From NCBI GenBank assembly GCA_028279245.1, contig JANQOE010000025.1:1-35839 (forward strand): a DNA stretch of 35,839 nucleotides. The letters run 5' to 3'. A model generated the notes under the pieces. The model saw only the letters and a program-made list of their open reading frames with translations. It was not told where the DNA came from and made no database searches. Positions 18,134 to 26,133 of the stretch are shown piece after piece; the first letter of the stretch is position 1; each line of letters starts with the position of its first letter. This DNA comes from Alphaproteobacteria bacterium. GTDB taxonomy: Bacteria > Pseudomonadota > Alphaproteobacteria > UBA6615. A program made the translations under genes and the position numbers.

Positions 18134-19246
18134 TTAGGCTGGGACCGGGTGTCCAGTGCGCTCCCGCGTCACGGCCCGTCCATCCTGATTGAACAAATGC
18201 ACTGAGTTCGCCGGCAGCCCGATGTTGATGCGGTCGCCGCGCTTCACTTTGCTCTCGCCGTGCGCCTGGACCACGACCATGTCTTTATTCTCAGTCTGCA
18301 CGTAGAGATAGCTCTCGCCACCCAACTGCTCGACGACAAACACATCGCCCGGGATCTGGCCGTCACCGACGCCCGACTCCATCAAATGCTCGGGGCGTGC
18401 GCCGAAGGTCACCTTGTCGCCGGCGTTGAGCCCACCGGTCTCGCAATTGACCTTGATCTCGCCACCGCCCGGCAGCACCACCTGTGCCGACCCGTTCTCC
18501 AGGCCCTTCACGGTGGACTCGAGGAAATTCATGCTCGGCGACCCAATAAACCCGGCAACGAACGTGTTGTTCGGGCTCCGGTAGAGGTCGAGCGGTGACC
18601 CGACCTGTTCGACATAGCCGTCGCGCAACACCACGATCTTGTCGGCCAGCGTCATCGCCTCGACCTGGTCATGAGTCACATAAATCATCGTTGCGTTGAG
18701 GTCGGTGTGCAGCTTGGCCAACTCGATCCGCATCTGCACGCGCAGCTTGGCATCGAGGTTCGACAGCGGCTCGTCGAACAGGAACACGCTCGGCTCCCGC
18801 ACGATGGCCCGGCCGATCGCCACACGCTGGCGTTGGCCGCCTGACATTTCTTTCGGCTTACGGTCCAGCAGTTCGGTGATCTGCAGGATTTCGGCCGCCG
18901 CCCGCACCCGTCGCTCGATGTCGGGCTTCGGCGTCTTGGCGAGCTTCAGCCCGAACGCCATGTTCTCGAACACGGTCATATGCGGGTAAAGCGCATAGGA
19001 CTGAAACACCATGGCAACGCCGCGTTTCGCTGGGGGCAGGTCGTTAACCTTGTCGCCGCCGATGAACACGTCGCCGGCGGTGATGTCTTCCAGACCAGCC
19101 ACCAGTCGGAGCAGTGTGGACTTACCGCAGCCCGAGGGCCCGACGAAAACCACGAATTCCTTGTCCTCGACGTCCAGATCGACACCGTGGATGGTCTCGA
19201 CCGGACCAAATCGCTTGATGACCTGCCGCATGCGGACTTCAACCAT
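18134..19246 (-). CDS. aglK: Sugar ABC transporter ATP-binding protein, MalK/UgpC type (last gene of agl operon)
   Basis: 370 residues: an N-terminal ATPase domain (1-about 235) and a C-terminal MalK-type regulatory OB-fold (about 240-370). Visible are Walker [10 protein letters not shown] (36-44), signature [15 protein letters not shown], Walker [14 protein letters not shown] and the switch histidine in [14 protein letters not shown]. Proteins of this group energise import of di- and oligosaccharides with MalF/MalG-type permeases. It overlaps aglA by 8 bases. Its position after aglA matches aglK in the rhizobial aglEFGAK operon as I recall it. A second, diverged ATPase lies before aglA in the same operon. 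The frame stays open for 33 codons after the stop, with no start codon that can be supported. Confidence 0.92.
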   Translation of the reverse strand: MVEVRMRQVIKRFGPVETIHGVDLDVEDKEFVVFVGPSGCGKSTLLRLVAGLEDITAGDVFIGGDKVNDLPPAKRGVAMVFQSYALYPHMTVFENMAFGLKLAKTPKPDIERRVRAAAEILQITELLDRKPKEMSGGQRQRVAIGRAIVREPSVFLFDEPLSNLDAKLRVQMRIELAKLHTDLNATMIYVTHDQVEAMTLADKIVVLRDGYVEQVGSPLDLYRSPNNTFVAGFIGSPSMNFLESTVKGLENGSAQVVLPGGGEIKVNCETGGLNAGDKVTFGARPEHLMESGVGDGQIPGDVFVVEQLGGESYLYVQTENKDMVVVQAHGESKVKRGDRINIGLPANSVHLFNQDGRAVTRERTGHPVPA

Positions 19247-20924
19247 GCTCGCTCCCCGATTTTGTTTCAGTCAGGCTGCCGAAATAACCACCGAACGGCG
19301 GTAGGATAATCCGATCGGCGGTCTGCTGCCAAGGGAGCCCATGCCCTTCCGCGGCAACGCAGGCCGGCAAAGAAGATTTCGTCATTTCAACCTGTTGGCC
19401 CTCAAGGTTGAAAACGCAAAGAACCCCCTCGTCGCCGCCCCACCGCTCGAACGCCAGAACAGCCGGCGGGGCTGGGAGGAAACGGATGCTGCCGCTGACC
19501 AAGGGCCGCAGCCCCTTTCGCCAGCGCAGCAGCTGCCGGCAGGTGCTCAGGACTGATTCAGGGTCCGAATCCTGCCCTGCCACCGCCTTCGCCAGATGCT
19601 CCGTCGCCACCGACAGCCAGGGCGTGACCTCCGAGAAACCGGCGTTGGCCTGGCTATCGTCCCAAGGAATCGGCGTCCGGCAACCATCGCGGCCGGCAAA
19701 CTGCGGGTAGAGGGAGATCCCAAACGGGTCCTGCATCTTCTCGTACGGCACCTCGGCCTCGGGCAAGCCGAGTTCCTCACCCTGGTAGAGACAAACGGAG
19801 CCGCGCAACGACACCAGCAGCGCCAGCAGCATCTTGGCTTGTGCATCGCTGACCGGCCCGCGCCGCCACCTGCTGGCGGTCCGCACCACGTCGTGGTTGG
19901 AGAACGCCCAGCAATACCAGCCGTCCCCCAGGTGCGTCTCGAGTTCTTCGGCGCAATGGCGAATGTGCGCGGCGGAGTAGGTGGCGACCAGCGTTTCGAA
20001 CGTGTAGCACATATGCAGTGCGTCCCGTCCGCGGGCGTAGCTCGCTGCAAGCTTTAGGCTGTCGTCGTCCGAGATTTCGCCCAACAGCATTGTGCCCGGA
20101 AACCGCTCCGTTAGGCGCCGTAGACGCTTGAAGAAGGTCAGGTTCTCTGGTCGGCTCTTGTCATAGAGATGGCGCTGAAACATGTAGGGGTAGGGGACCG
20201 GCACCTGGCCGATCCGTTCGCCGACATCTTCCGCCGGCGGATTGTCGCGCAGCGCCCGGTCGTGAAAGAAGAAGTTCGCCGTATCCAGCCGAAACCCGTC
20301 GATACCGCGCTCGAGCCAGAATGCGGCCTCACCCAGCAACCCTTCCACCATCGCGTCGCAGTGGAAGCTCAGGTCGGGCTGTGCCGGCAGGAAGTTGTGC
20401 AGATAGTACTGCCCGCGCCGCGGCTCCCAGCTCCAGGCTGGGCCACCGAACACGCTTTGCCAGTTGTTGGGCGGCGTCCCGTCGGGGCGGGGATCGGCCC
20501 AGACGTACCAGTCGGACTTTGTGTTGTCGCGGGACTGCCGGCTCTCCTGAAACCAATCGTGCTGGTCCGAGGTGTGGCTGAAGACCTGATCGATCACCAC
20601 CCGCAGGCCAAGCTGATGGGCCCGCGCCAGCAGCGCGTCAAAGTCATCTAGCGTCCCGAACATCGGATCGACCGCGCGGTAGTCCGCGACGTCATATCCG
20701 AAGTCCTTCATCGGCGACCTGAAGAATGGCGAGATCCAGATCGCGTCGACGCCCAAATCGGCGACATAGTCCAACCGGCTGGTGATGCCTGCTAGATCGC
20801 CGATTCCATCGCCGTTGCTATCCTGAAAGCTGCGCGGATAGATCTGGTAGATCACCGCACCGCGCCACCAATCCACTCGGTCGGGGCGGCGCGACGGGTC
20901 TAGCTCTGCCACCCGTCCTTCCAT
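19239..20924 (-). CDS. aglA: Alpha-glucosidase, glycoside hydrolase family 13
   Basis: 561 residues, cytoplasmic (no signal peptide). It should hydrolyse imported alpha-glucosides such as maltose, sucrose or trehalose-like sugars to glucose. GH13 regions are visible in order: [20 protein letters not shown] near the N-terminus, [12 protein letters not shown], the nucleophile region GFRLDTANF, the acid/base LLGEISDDD, and the transition-state Asp in FSNHDVVR. The layout matches the GH13 subfamily of alphaproteobacterial AglA-type glucosidases. It is between the two agl ATPase genes, overlapping the downstream one by 8 bases, and is preceded by GAGGG and by a 17-codon ORF with its own ribosome-binding site. 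Confidence 0.94.
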   Translation of the reverse strand: MEGRVAELDPSRRPDRVDWWRGAVIYQIYPRSFQDSNGDGIGDLAGITSRLDYVADLGVDAIWISPFFRSPMKDFGYDVADYRAVDPMFGTLDDFDALLARAHQLGLRVVIDQVFSHTSDQHDWFQESRQSRDNTKSDWYVWADPRPDGTPPNNWQSVFGGPAWSWEPRRGQYYLHNFLPAQPDLSFHCDAMVEGLLGEAAFWLERGIDGFRLDTANFFFHDRALRDNPPAEDVGERIGQVPVPYPYMFQRHLYDKSRPENLTFFKRLRRLTERFPGTMLLGEISDDDSLKLAASYARGRDALHMCYTFETLVATYSAAHIRHCAEELETHLGDGWYCWAFSNHDVVRTASRWRRGPVSDAQAKMLLALLVSLRGSVCLYQGEELGLPEAEVPYEKMQDPFGISLYPQFAGRDGCRTPIPWDDSQANAGFSEVTPWLSVATEHLAKAVAGQDSDPESVLSTCRQLLRWRKGLRPLVSGSIRFLPAPPAVLAFERWGGDEGVLCVFNLEGQQVEMTKSSLPACVAAEGHGLPWQQTADRIILPPFGGYFGSLTETKSGSEHG

Positions 20925-20934
20925 GGCGCCACCC

Positions 20935-20988
20935 TCAGTCCTCTAACCATCCCGCCACGACGATTCGGGCATCGCGGTGCGCCTCCAT
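20935..20988 (-). CDS. Candidate 17-residue ORF just upstream of aglA
   Basis: On the minus strand GGAGGAAGTGG precedes an ATG at 20988 that opens an 18-codon frame, MEAHRDARIVVAGWLED-stop, ending ten bases before the aglA start. The Shine-Dalgarno match and spacing are better than those of aglA itself. The frame is not that of aglA, so it is not an N-terminal extension. It could be a translated leader that couples aglA translation to the upstream ATPase, or chance. No homologue is known to me. Confidence 0.35.
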   Translation of the reverse strand: MEAHRDARIVVAGWLED

Positions 20989-21014
20989 CCACTTCCTCCC
21001 CGGTCGGCGGGCGG

Positions 21015-22112
21015 TTAGCGGTAGTGGAGCGATTTGCCGTTGTGGAAGACCTGCACTTTTTCCGGCACCGCGGACATCCGCACTGTCGTTCCGCGCACAT
21101 CGCGGTGAATGCCTGGTAGCTTTGCAAGCACCGTGTCGTTGTCCCCTACTTTATCAAAATAGAGCAGCGTAACTTCACCCAAGGCTTCCGTCATTTTGAC
21201 TCTGCCTTCGAAAGCAAAGCTGTCGTCGGAGGTCGTGACCATGTCTTCGGGGCGGATACCGATGTTGACCTTCAACCCCTTATCGGCGTCCTTGGTCGGC
21301 GCGGCGGAAACGATCGAGCCGCCGGCAGCGAGTTTGATCGTTGTTTGCGGCCCAGTCGCCACGACCTCACCCGGCAACAGGTTCATGGCGGGTGACCCGA
21401 TGAACTGGGCGACGAACTCATTCTCCGGACGCTCATAGAGTTCCAGCGGTGTCCCGACCTGGGCGATCCCCCGGTTCGCCAGCACCACGATGCGGCTCGC
21501 CAAGGTCATGGCCTCCACCTGATCGTGGGTCACGTAGATCATCGTGCTATCGGGCATGGATTCCTTGAGCTGCGCGATCTCGATCCGCGTCGCCACGCGC
21601 AGCGCCGCATCGAGGTTCGAGAGCGGCTCGTCGAACAGATAGACCTTCGGGTCACGCACAATCGACCGGCCGATCGCGACACGTTGCCGCTGACCGCCCG
21701 AGAGAGCCTTTGGCAGACGGTCGAGATACTCACTCAACTGCAGCTTTTCCGCCGCGTTGTTGATGGCCTCGTCGATTTCCTGCGGCGTCTTCTTCGCCAG
21801 TCTCAAGGCGAAGGCCATGTTGTCGCGCACCGTCATGTGCGGATACAGCGCGTAGGACTGAAAGACCATGGCGATGCCGCGCTGCGCCGGCGGCACGTCG
21901 TTGACCACCGTGCCGTCGATCTTCAGTTCGCCGCCGGTAATCTTCTCAAGACCGGCGATCATCCGCAGCAGGGTGGACTTGCCGCATCCCGACGGACCGA
22001 CGAACACGATCAACTCGCCGGTGTCGATATCCAGATTGATGTCGTGCAGAACATTGACGCTGGATTTGCCACCGTAGGTTTTGTCGATATTCGTGAGGTT
22101 GAGAGTCGCCAT
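21015..22112 (-). CDS. Sugar ABC transporter ATP-binding protein, MalK/UgpC type (first copy in agl operon)
   Basis: 365 residues, same two-domain design as the protein encoded at 18134-19246 but clearly diverged. Walker [10 protein letters not shown] is at 39-47, signature [15 protein letters not shown], Walker [14 protein letters not shown], switch region [14 protein letters not shown], followed by a regulatory domain with the typical ELYERPENEFVAQFIGSPAMN junction. It lies 33 bases downstream of aglG, so by position it is the first ATPase available to the AglFG permease. Whether the transporter uses a homodimer of either ATPase or a heterodimer of both cannot be told. Its ribosome-binding site is weak (GGACAAAGAAC). 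Confidence 0.92.
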   Translation of the reverse strand: MATLNLTNIDKTYGGKSSVNVLHDINLDIDTGELIVFVGPSGCGKSTLLRMIAGLEKITGGELKIDGTVVNDVPPAQRGIAMVFQSYALYPHMTVRDNMAFALRLAKKTPQEIDEAINNAAEKLQLSEYLDRLPKALSGGQRQRVAIGRSIVRDPKVYLFDEPLSNLDAALRVATRIEIAQLKESMPDSTMIYVTHDQVEAMTLASRIVVLANRGIAQVGTPLELYERPENEFVAQFIGSPAMNLLPGEVVATGPQTTIKLAAGGSIVSAAPTKDADKGLKVNIGIRPEDMVTTSDDSFAFEGRVKMTEALGEVTLLYFDKVGDNDTVLAKLPGIHRDVRGTTVRMSAVPEKVQVFHNGKSLHYR

Positions 22113-22145
22113 GTTCTTTGTCCGTCCGGATATTATGAACGATAT

Positions 22146-23306
22146 CTATTTCACAGAGCCTGCCAGCAGGCCGCGCACCAAGTATCTTTGCATCAGGAAG
22201 AACACGACCAGCGGCACCGCGATGGAAACGAAGCCGGCGGTTGCCAGGATCTCCCAGTTGCCGCCTCGCGTTCCCAGCAGTTCCACAATCTGGTTGGTCA
22301 TGACCGTAGTCTCGCCGGTCGCATCGATCAGAAACACCTTGGCGACCAGCAGGTCGTTCCAGGTCCATAGAAACTGAAAGATCGCGAACGACGCCAACGC
22401 CGGGAACGACAGCGGCAGGATGATCTTGGTGAAGATCTGGAACTCCGTCGCGCCGTCGACCTTCGCGTTTTCGATGATGTCGCGCGGCAGCCCAACCATG
22501 TAGTTGCGTAACAGATAGACCGCGAGTGGCATCCCGAACCCGGTATGCGCCAGCCAGACTCCCAGGAAGCCCTTGCCGATGCCCAGCCCCAGATGGAGTT
22601 TCAGCAGCGGTATCAACGCCAACTGCAGCGGCACCACCAACAATCCGACCACCATGGCAATCAGCAGGGCTCGCCCCGGGAACTCCATCCACGCCAGCGC
22701 GTAGGCCGCAAAGGCCGCGACAACGATCGGAATGATCGTCGCCGGAATGGTCACCGTCAGCGTGTTGAAGAACGCCTTGCTCATATTGTCGGTCGTCGAA
22801 CCGCCGGTCAGGATCGTCACATAGTTCTGGATGGTGAATTCCGGCGGCGCCTCCGCGGTGACAAACACGCGCTGCCCGCGGCCGGAGATCTGCTCCTCGT
22901 TGCCGCGCCATTCGTAATCGCCGTTCGCCTGGACCGTGACGCTCTCGCCGTCGCCCAGATCCGCGGTCTCGCCCGGCTGATAGGCGGCAATGTCGCGGGA
23001 GGAGGTGCCCCAGACGAGGATCTGTTTGTCCAACGGTGAGTCGTTGTCGGTAAAGATGTTGCCGCTGACCACGTACACCGGACCGTCGGCGACCCGGGAT
23101 TCATCGGGATCGGCGGCGCGCAGTACTTCGTTCTGTTCAGTCGTGAACAGAGCCGCCCACCAGCCGGAGCCGGTGATTTGATCGGCGGTGCGAAACGACG
23201 ACACGAGCAAGCCGACGGTTGGGAACAGCCACAACACCACCAAAGCAACCGTGGTGATGTGAACCACCCAGGTTAGGCTCGACTTGGTACCCGCAATGTT
23301 TTCCAT
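22146..23306 (-). CDS. aglG: Alpha-glucoside ABC transporter permease AglG
   Basis: 386 residues, MalG-type. TM1 (about 13-35) is followed by an unusually large extracytoplasmic insert (about 40-165) containing YVVSGNIF, an ADLGDGESVTVQANGDYEWR stretch and RGQRVFVTAEAPPEF. From memory this loop is normal for AglG proteins and not for other MalG members. The C-terminal MetI-type domain has the ATPase-contacting EAA loop NAKVDGATEFQIFTKIILPL. The ATG at 23306 overlaps the aglF stop by one base (TGATG); a longer upstream frame lies in aglF and is rejected. Together with AglF it forms the membrane pore of the importer. Confidence 0.93.
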   Translation of the reverse strand: MENIAGTKSSLTWVVHITTVALVVLWLFPTVGLLVSSFRTADQITGSGWWAALFTTEQNEVLRAADPDESRVADGPVYVVSGNIFTDNDSPLDKQILVWGTSSRDIAAYQPGETADLGDGESVTVQANGDYEWRGNEEQISGRGQRVFVTAEAPPEFTIQNYVTILTGGSTTDNMSKAFFNTLTVTIPATIIPIVVAAFAAYALAWMEFPGRALLIAMVVGLLVVPLQLALIPLLKLHLGLGIGKGFLGVWLAHTGFGMPLAVYLLRNYMVGLPRDIIENAKVDGATEFQIFTKIILPLSFPALASFAIFQFLWTWNDLLVAKVFLIDATGETTVMTNQIVELLGTRGGNWEILATAGFVSIAVPLVVFFLMQRYLVRGLLAGSVK

Positions 23307-24541
23307 CACGCCATCTCCTTGCGGGCGTTGTAGACGTTCCAAACCAGAATCGGCGTGACGAGCAGCATGATCATGATGGCGCTGGCCGAACCGACGCCCC
23401 AATCATTTGCTCGGAACAGTTTGTCGAACATGTAGTTCGCCAGAACCTGCGTCTCCCATTGACCGTTGGTCATGGCGAAGACGATGTCGAACACCTTCAG
23501 CACGATCAGCGTGATCGTCGTCCAGACCACCACGATGGTGCCGATGATCTGTGGCACTTTGATCGAGAAGAAGACCTGGAACGGGTTGGCGCCGTCGATA
23601 ATCGCCGCCTCGATCGTCTCCTCCGGTATCCCGCGCAACGCCGCCGACAGAATGACCATCGCAAACCCGGTCTGAATCCAGATCAGCACGACCATCAGCA
23701 GGAAGCTGTTGAAGAACGGAATGGTCAGCCAGGTCTGCGGCTCGCCATAGGGAAACGTCATTGTCATGACGTCGATGACGTTCCGCAGCGCCAGCAACGC
23801 GAGCCAGGCAGCCACCAGCACCACGACCGCGCGGCCGGCCTTCATCGCCCCGCCACCGGCGCGATAGGCGTCGCTCCACAATGGCCGCCCGATGACATAG
23901 CCGGCGTAGGCGACGATGGCCGTAAAGCTGAGCAACATCAGCACCGGCAGAATACGGAGAAACAGAAATGATCCGAACCCGCCTTCGAACTGCAGCCACA
24001 CCGCGTTCATGATGCCGATCTGCGCGGTGTCGACCGGCCGGGTGTCGTAGATCAGTTTGAAGATCACCGAGGCGCCCACGAAAGAAATCGCCATCGGCAT
24101 GAAGATCAGCGACTTGGCCACGCTGCCCCAGGCGATCCGATCCGTCACTTGCGCCACCAACAGCCCGAAGGCCGTGGACGCCGCCGGCACGATGATCAGC
24201 CAGAGCATATTGTTGCGCAACGCTTCCCAAAACTTCGACTCGCCGAACATTTGCTGATAGTTGGCCAGCCCGACGAACGCACCGCCGGCGTCGCGGTCGG
24301 TCAGCGACAGCCGCAGCGTCTCGAAGACCGGATAGGCGAGGTACAAACCCAGGGCCAGGATGGCCGGAAACAGGAACAGCCAGGGCCGGATCTGGTTGGC
24401 CCGGTTGATGTTACGGCCGGCTTGGGGGCCCTTCGCCGGGAACAGAACTCTGTCGAGAAACTGGTTGGAGAAGTAGAAGTAGCCGATACAGGCACTCACC
24501 CCGATAACGATCGTCAGCAGACCCTGTAGCGCAGGATGCAT
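23306..24541 (-). CDS. aglF: Alpha-glucoside ABC transporter permease AglF, with an apparent internal two-helix insertion
   Basis: 411 residues, MalF-type. TM segments begin near residues 5-24 and 53-74; a conserved NMLWLIIVPAASTAFGLLVA helix follows, and the EAA loop is EAAIIDGANPFQVFFSIKVP at about 311-330. After GIMNAVWLQFEGG (about 176-188) the protein carries about 75 residues (about 188-262) with two further hydrophobic segments (about 191-218 and 237-253), then rejoins the usual AglF sequence at GEPQTWLTIPFFNSF. As I recall the family, these parts are nearly adjacent, making typical AglF about 330-340 residues. The frame is intact, so the protein is probably functional. The overlap with aglG is one base. 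Confidence 0.9.
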   Translation of the reverse strand: MHPALQGLLTIVIGVSACIGYFYFSNQFLDRVLFPAKGPQAGRNINRANQIRPWLFLFPAILALGLYLAYPVFETLRLSLTDRDAGGAFVGLANYQQMFGESKFWEALRNNMLWLIIVPAASTAFGLLVAQVTDRIAWGSVAKSLIFMPMAISFVGASVIFKLIYDTRPVDTAQIGIMNAVWLQFEGGFGSFLFLRILPVLMLLSFTAIVAYAGYVIGRPLWSDAYRAGGGAMKAGRAVVVLVAAWLALLALRNVIDVMTMTFPYGEPQTWLTIPFFNSFLLMVVLIWIQTGFAMVILSAALRGIPEETIEAAIIDGANPFQVFFSIKVPQIIGTIVVVWTTITLIVLKVFDIVFAMTNGQWETQVLANYMFDKLFRANDWGVGSASAIMIMLLVTPILVWNVYNARKEMA

Positions 24542-24575
24542 TCTTCCCTCCCCCGGAAGTTATGCGTTTGACGTA

Positions 24576-24616
24576 GCCGCCGGCGGCGCGGCCCCCTGCC
24601 ACGCCGCCTTAGGCGG
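24576..24616 (-). other. GC-rich stem-loops between aglE and aglF
   Basis: The 84-base gap holds the perfect palindrome GCCGCCGGCGGC (24576-24587) and a short hairpin CCGCC-TTA-GGCGG (24604-24616). There is no T tract. Structures at this position, between a binding-protein gene and its permease genes, often stabilise the upstream mRNA or reduce read-through, giving more binding protein than permease. That role is inferred. Confidence 0.4.
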
Positions 24617-24625
24617 TCCCTTGGA

Positions 24626-25903
24626 TTACTTCAGAGCGTCCCAGGACTCTTGGATTTCAGCAGCTACGTCCGCCGCGTCCTTCCCGCCTGCATAGTCGAC
24701 CATGCCGGTCCAGAAGGTTCCGGCACCGACACCGCCCGGCATCAGGTCGGACCCGTCAAACCGGAAGGTGGTCGCGGCAAGCAGGATGTCGTTCATCTTA
24801 CGCAACACCGGGTCGCCGAACGCGTCCGGGTTCACGCCCTTATGCGGTGTCAGGAAACCGCCGAGGCCCATCCACGCTTCATGCGCTTCGGTCGTTTGCA
24901 GATAGGCGATCAGGTCATGCGCGCCCTGGCTGTCGTTGGTGATGGCCCATAGCGTGCCGGCACCAAGCACCGGGGCCCCGAGATCCTCGGCCTCGAAAGC
25001 CGGGAAGTAGAAGAAGTCGGCATCTTCACCGACCACGGTTCCGTCCGGGAAGAACGCCGGGATGAACGAAGCCTGGCGGTGCATGTAGCACTGCGGCGGA
25101 CTGCTGAAGAGACCTTTCGGGCTGTCGCGGAAGTCCGTTGAAGCGACCACCCCTGCCCCGCCGGCGACGTAGTCGTCGTTGCGGGCGAACGTGCCGAAAC
25201 CCTCGATCGCGGCAACAATGCGTTCGTCGTCAAACGCGATTTCATTGGTCACCCACTGGTCGTAGACAGACGGATCCTGGGTGCGCAGCAATATGTCTTC
25301 AACCCAGTCTGTCGCCGGCCAGCCGGTCGCGCCACCGGAGCCCAGACCAATGCACCATGGGGTCTCACCATCGGCGACGATCTGATCGCTCAGCGCAATC
25401 AACTCCTCCATGGTCTCCGGGATGTCGTAGCCGGCATCCTCGAAGTTCTCCGGTGAGTACCAGACCAGCGATTTGACGTCGACTTTGTAGAAGAAGCCAA
25501 ACAGCTGATCGGCGCCGTCGGCGTCGGCATAGGTACCGAGGTCGACCCAGGACTGGCCCGCGGCGTAGTTTTCGCGCACCCAGTCGCCAGTACCGTCGGC
25601 AAGCGGCGTCAAGAAGCCGCGCGACGCCATGTCGGCTGCCAGACCCGGCTGCGGGAACACCGCTATATTGGGCGCTGAACCGGCCTCGGCATCGACGACG
25701 ATCTGCTGCTCCATACTGTCCGAACCAACGTAGCGGACGTCATGACCCGACGCTTCCGCGAACCCGTTCAGAATGACTTCGACATTTGCCTGGTCAGGCC
25801 CAAGCCAGGGGCCAAAAACGGTGACCGTCTCAGCGTGTGCGGCCCCGGCCACCAATACGGCAGCGGCGGCGGCAGTACCTAGCGGAAGATAACGGTTTCG
25901 CAT
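24626..25903 (-). CDS. aglE: Alpha-glucoside ABC transporter periplasmic substrate-binding protein AglE
   Basis: 425 residues. A signal peptide (MRNRYLPLG then an Ala-rich core, cleavage likely after AGAAHA at about residue 24-25) directs it to the periplasm. The mature protein is an extracellular solute-binding protein of the MalE/family 1 fold, with VTVFGPWLGPDQANVEVILNG, YVGSDSMEQQI and a C-terminal MPGGVGAGTFWTGMVDYAGG region typical of AglE. It delivers alpha-glucosides to AglFG. I chose the ATG at 25903, which has AGGAGGAA about ten bases upstream; the TTG at 25924 would put residues in front of the signal peptide. First gene of the operon, divergent from the LacI regulator. Confidence 0.94.
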   Translation of the reverse strand: MRNRYLPLGTAAAAAVLVAGAAHAETVTVFGPWLGPDQANVEVILNGFAEASGHDVRYVGSDSMEQQIVVDAEAGSAPNIAVFPQPGLAADMASRGFLTPLADGTGDWVRENYAAGQSWVDLGTYADADGADQLFGFFYKVDVKSLVWYSPENFEDAGYDIPETMEELIALSDQIVADGETPWCIGLGSGGATGWPATDWVEDILLRTQDPSVYDQWVTNEIAFDDERIVAAIEGFGTFARNDDYVAGGAGVVASTDFRDSPKGLFSSPPQCYMHRQASFIPAFFPDGTVVGEDADFFYFPAFEAEDLGAPVLGAGTLWAITNDSQGAHDLIAYLQTTEAHEAWMGLGGFLTPHKGVNPDAFGDPVLRKMNDILLAATTFRFDGSDLMPGGVGAGTFWTGMVDYAGGKDAADVAAEIQESWDALK

Positions 25904-25995
25904 CTCGGTGAGTTCCTCCTGCAAGCTTTAATTCGTTTGGCGGGACGACAACCACACCCCACCCGCAACCGTTGCCTGTGCAACTTGGCAAATCA

Positions 25996-26024
25996 ATGGT
26001 AAAAGGGGTGTCTTGATCGGTCAA
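25996..26024 (-). promoter_or_regulatory. Predicted promoter of the agl operon
   Basis: On the minus strand TTGACC (26019-26024) and TACCAT (25996-26001) are exactly 17 bases apart, matching five and four of six consensus positions. Transcription should start near 25989, leaving about 86 bases of leader before aglE. The -35 box lies inside the LacI-type operator at 26011-26026, the expected layout for repression. Confidence 0.5.
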
Positions 26025-26026
26025 GA
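26011..26026. promoter_or_regulatory. Candidate operator for the divergent LacI-family regulator
   Basis: TCTTGATCGGTCAAGA is an inverted repeat with six-base perfect arms (TCTTGA/TCAAGA) and a central CG step, the form typical of LacI-family operators (TTGAnCGnTCAA). It overlaps the -35 box of the agl promoter, so binding would block RNA polymerase. Binding by the adjacent regulator is inferred. Confidence 0.55.
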
Positions 26027-26070
26027 AACAATCCGCAGAAGGGCGAGGCTAAGAGAACCGGACCGGGCCA

Positions 26071-26084
26071 ATTGTTGAAACAAT
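26071..26084. promoter_or_regulatory. Second palindrome in the aglE-lacI intergenic region
   Basis: ATTGTTGAAACAAT is a perfect inverted repeat with six-base arms and a GA spacer, 50 bases upstream of the regulator start. It does not have the central CG of the first site. A -10-like TATACT lies at 26116-26121. It could be an autoregulatory site or bind a different protein. Confidence 0.35.
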
Positions 26085-26133
26085 AGTGCCTTCAGATTAC
26101 GTTCCGCGTAATGACTATACTGAATGCATCAAG

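Noticed and set aside
22817..23248. Frames overlapping the large loop of AglG
   Set aside because: They are alternative frames of the AglG extracytoplasmic insert, which is itself in frame and, from memory, normal for AglG.
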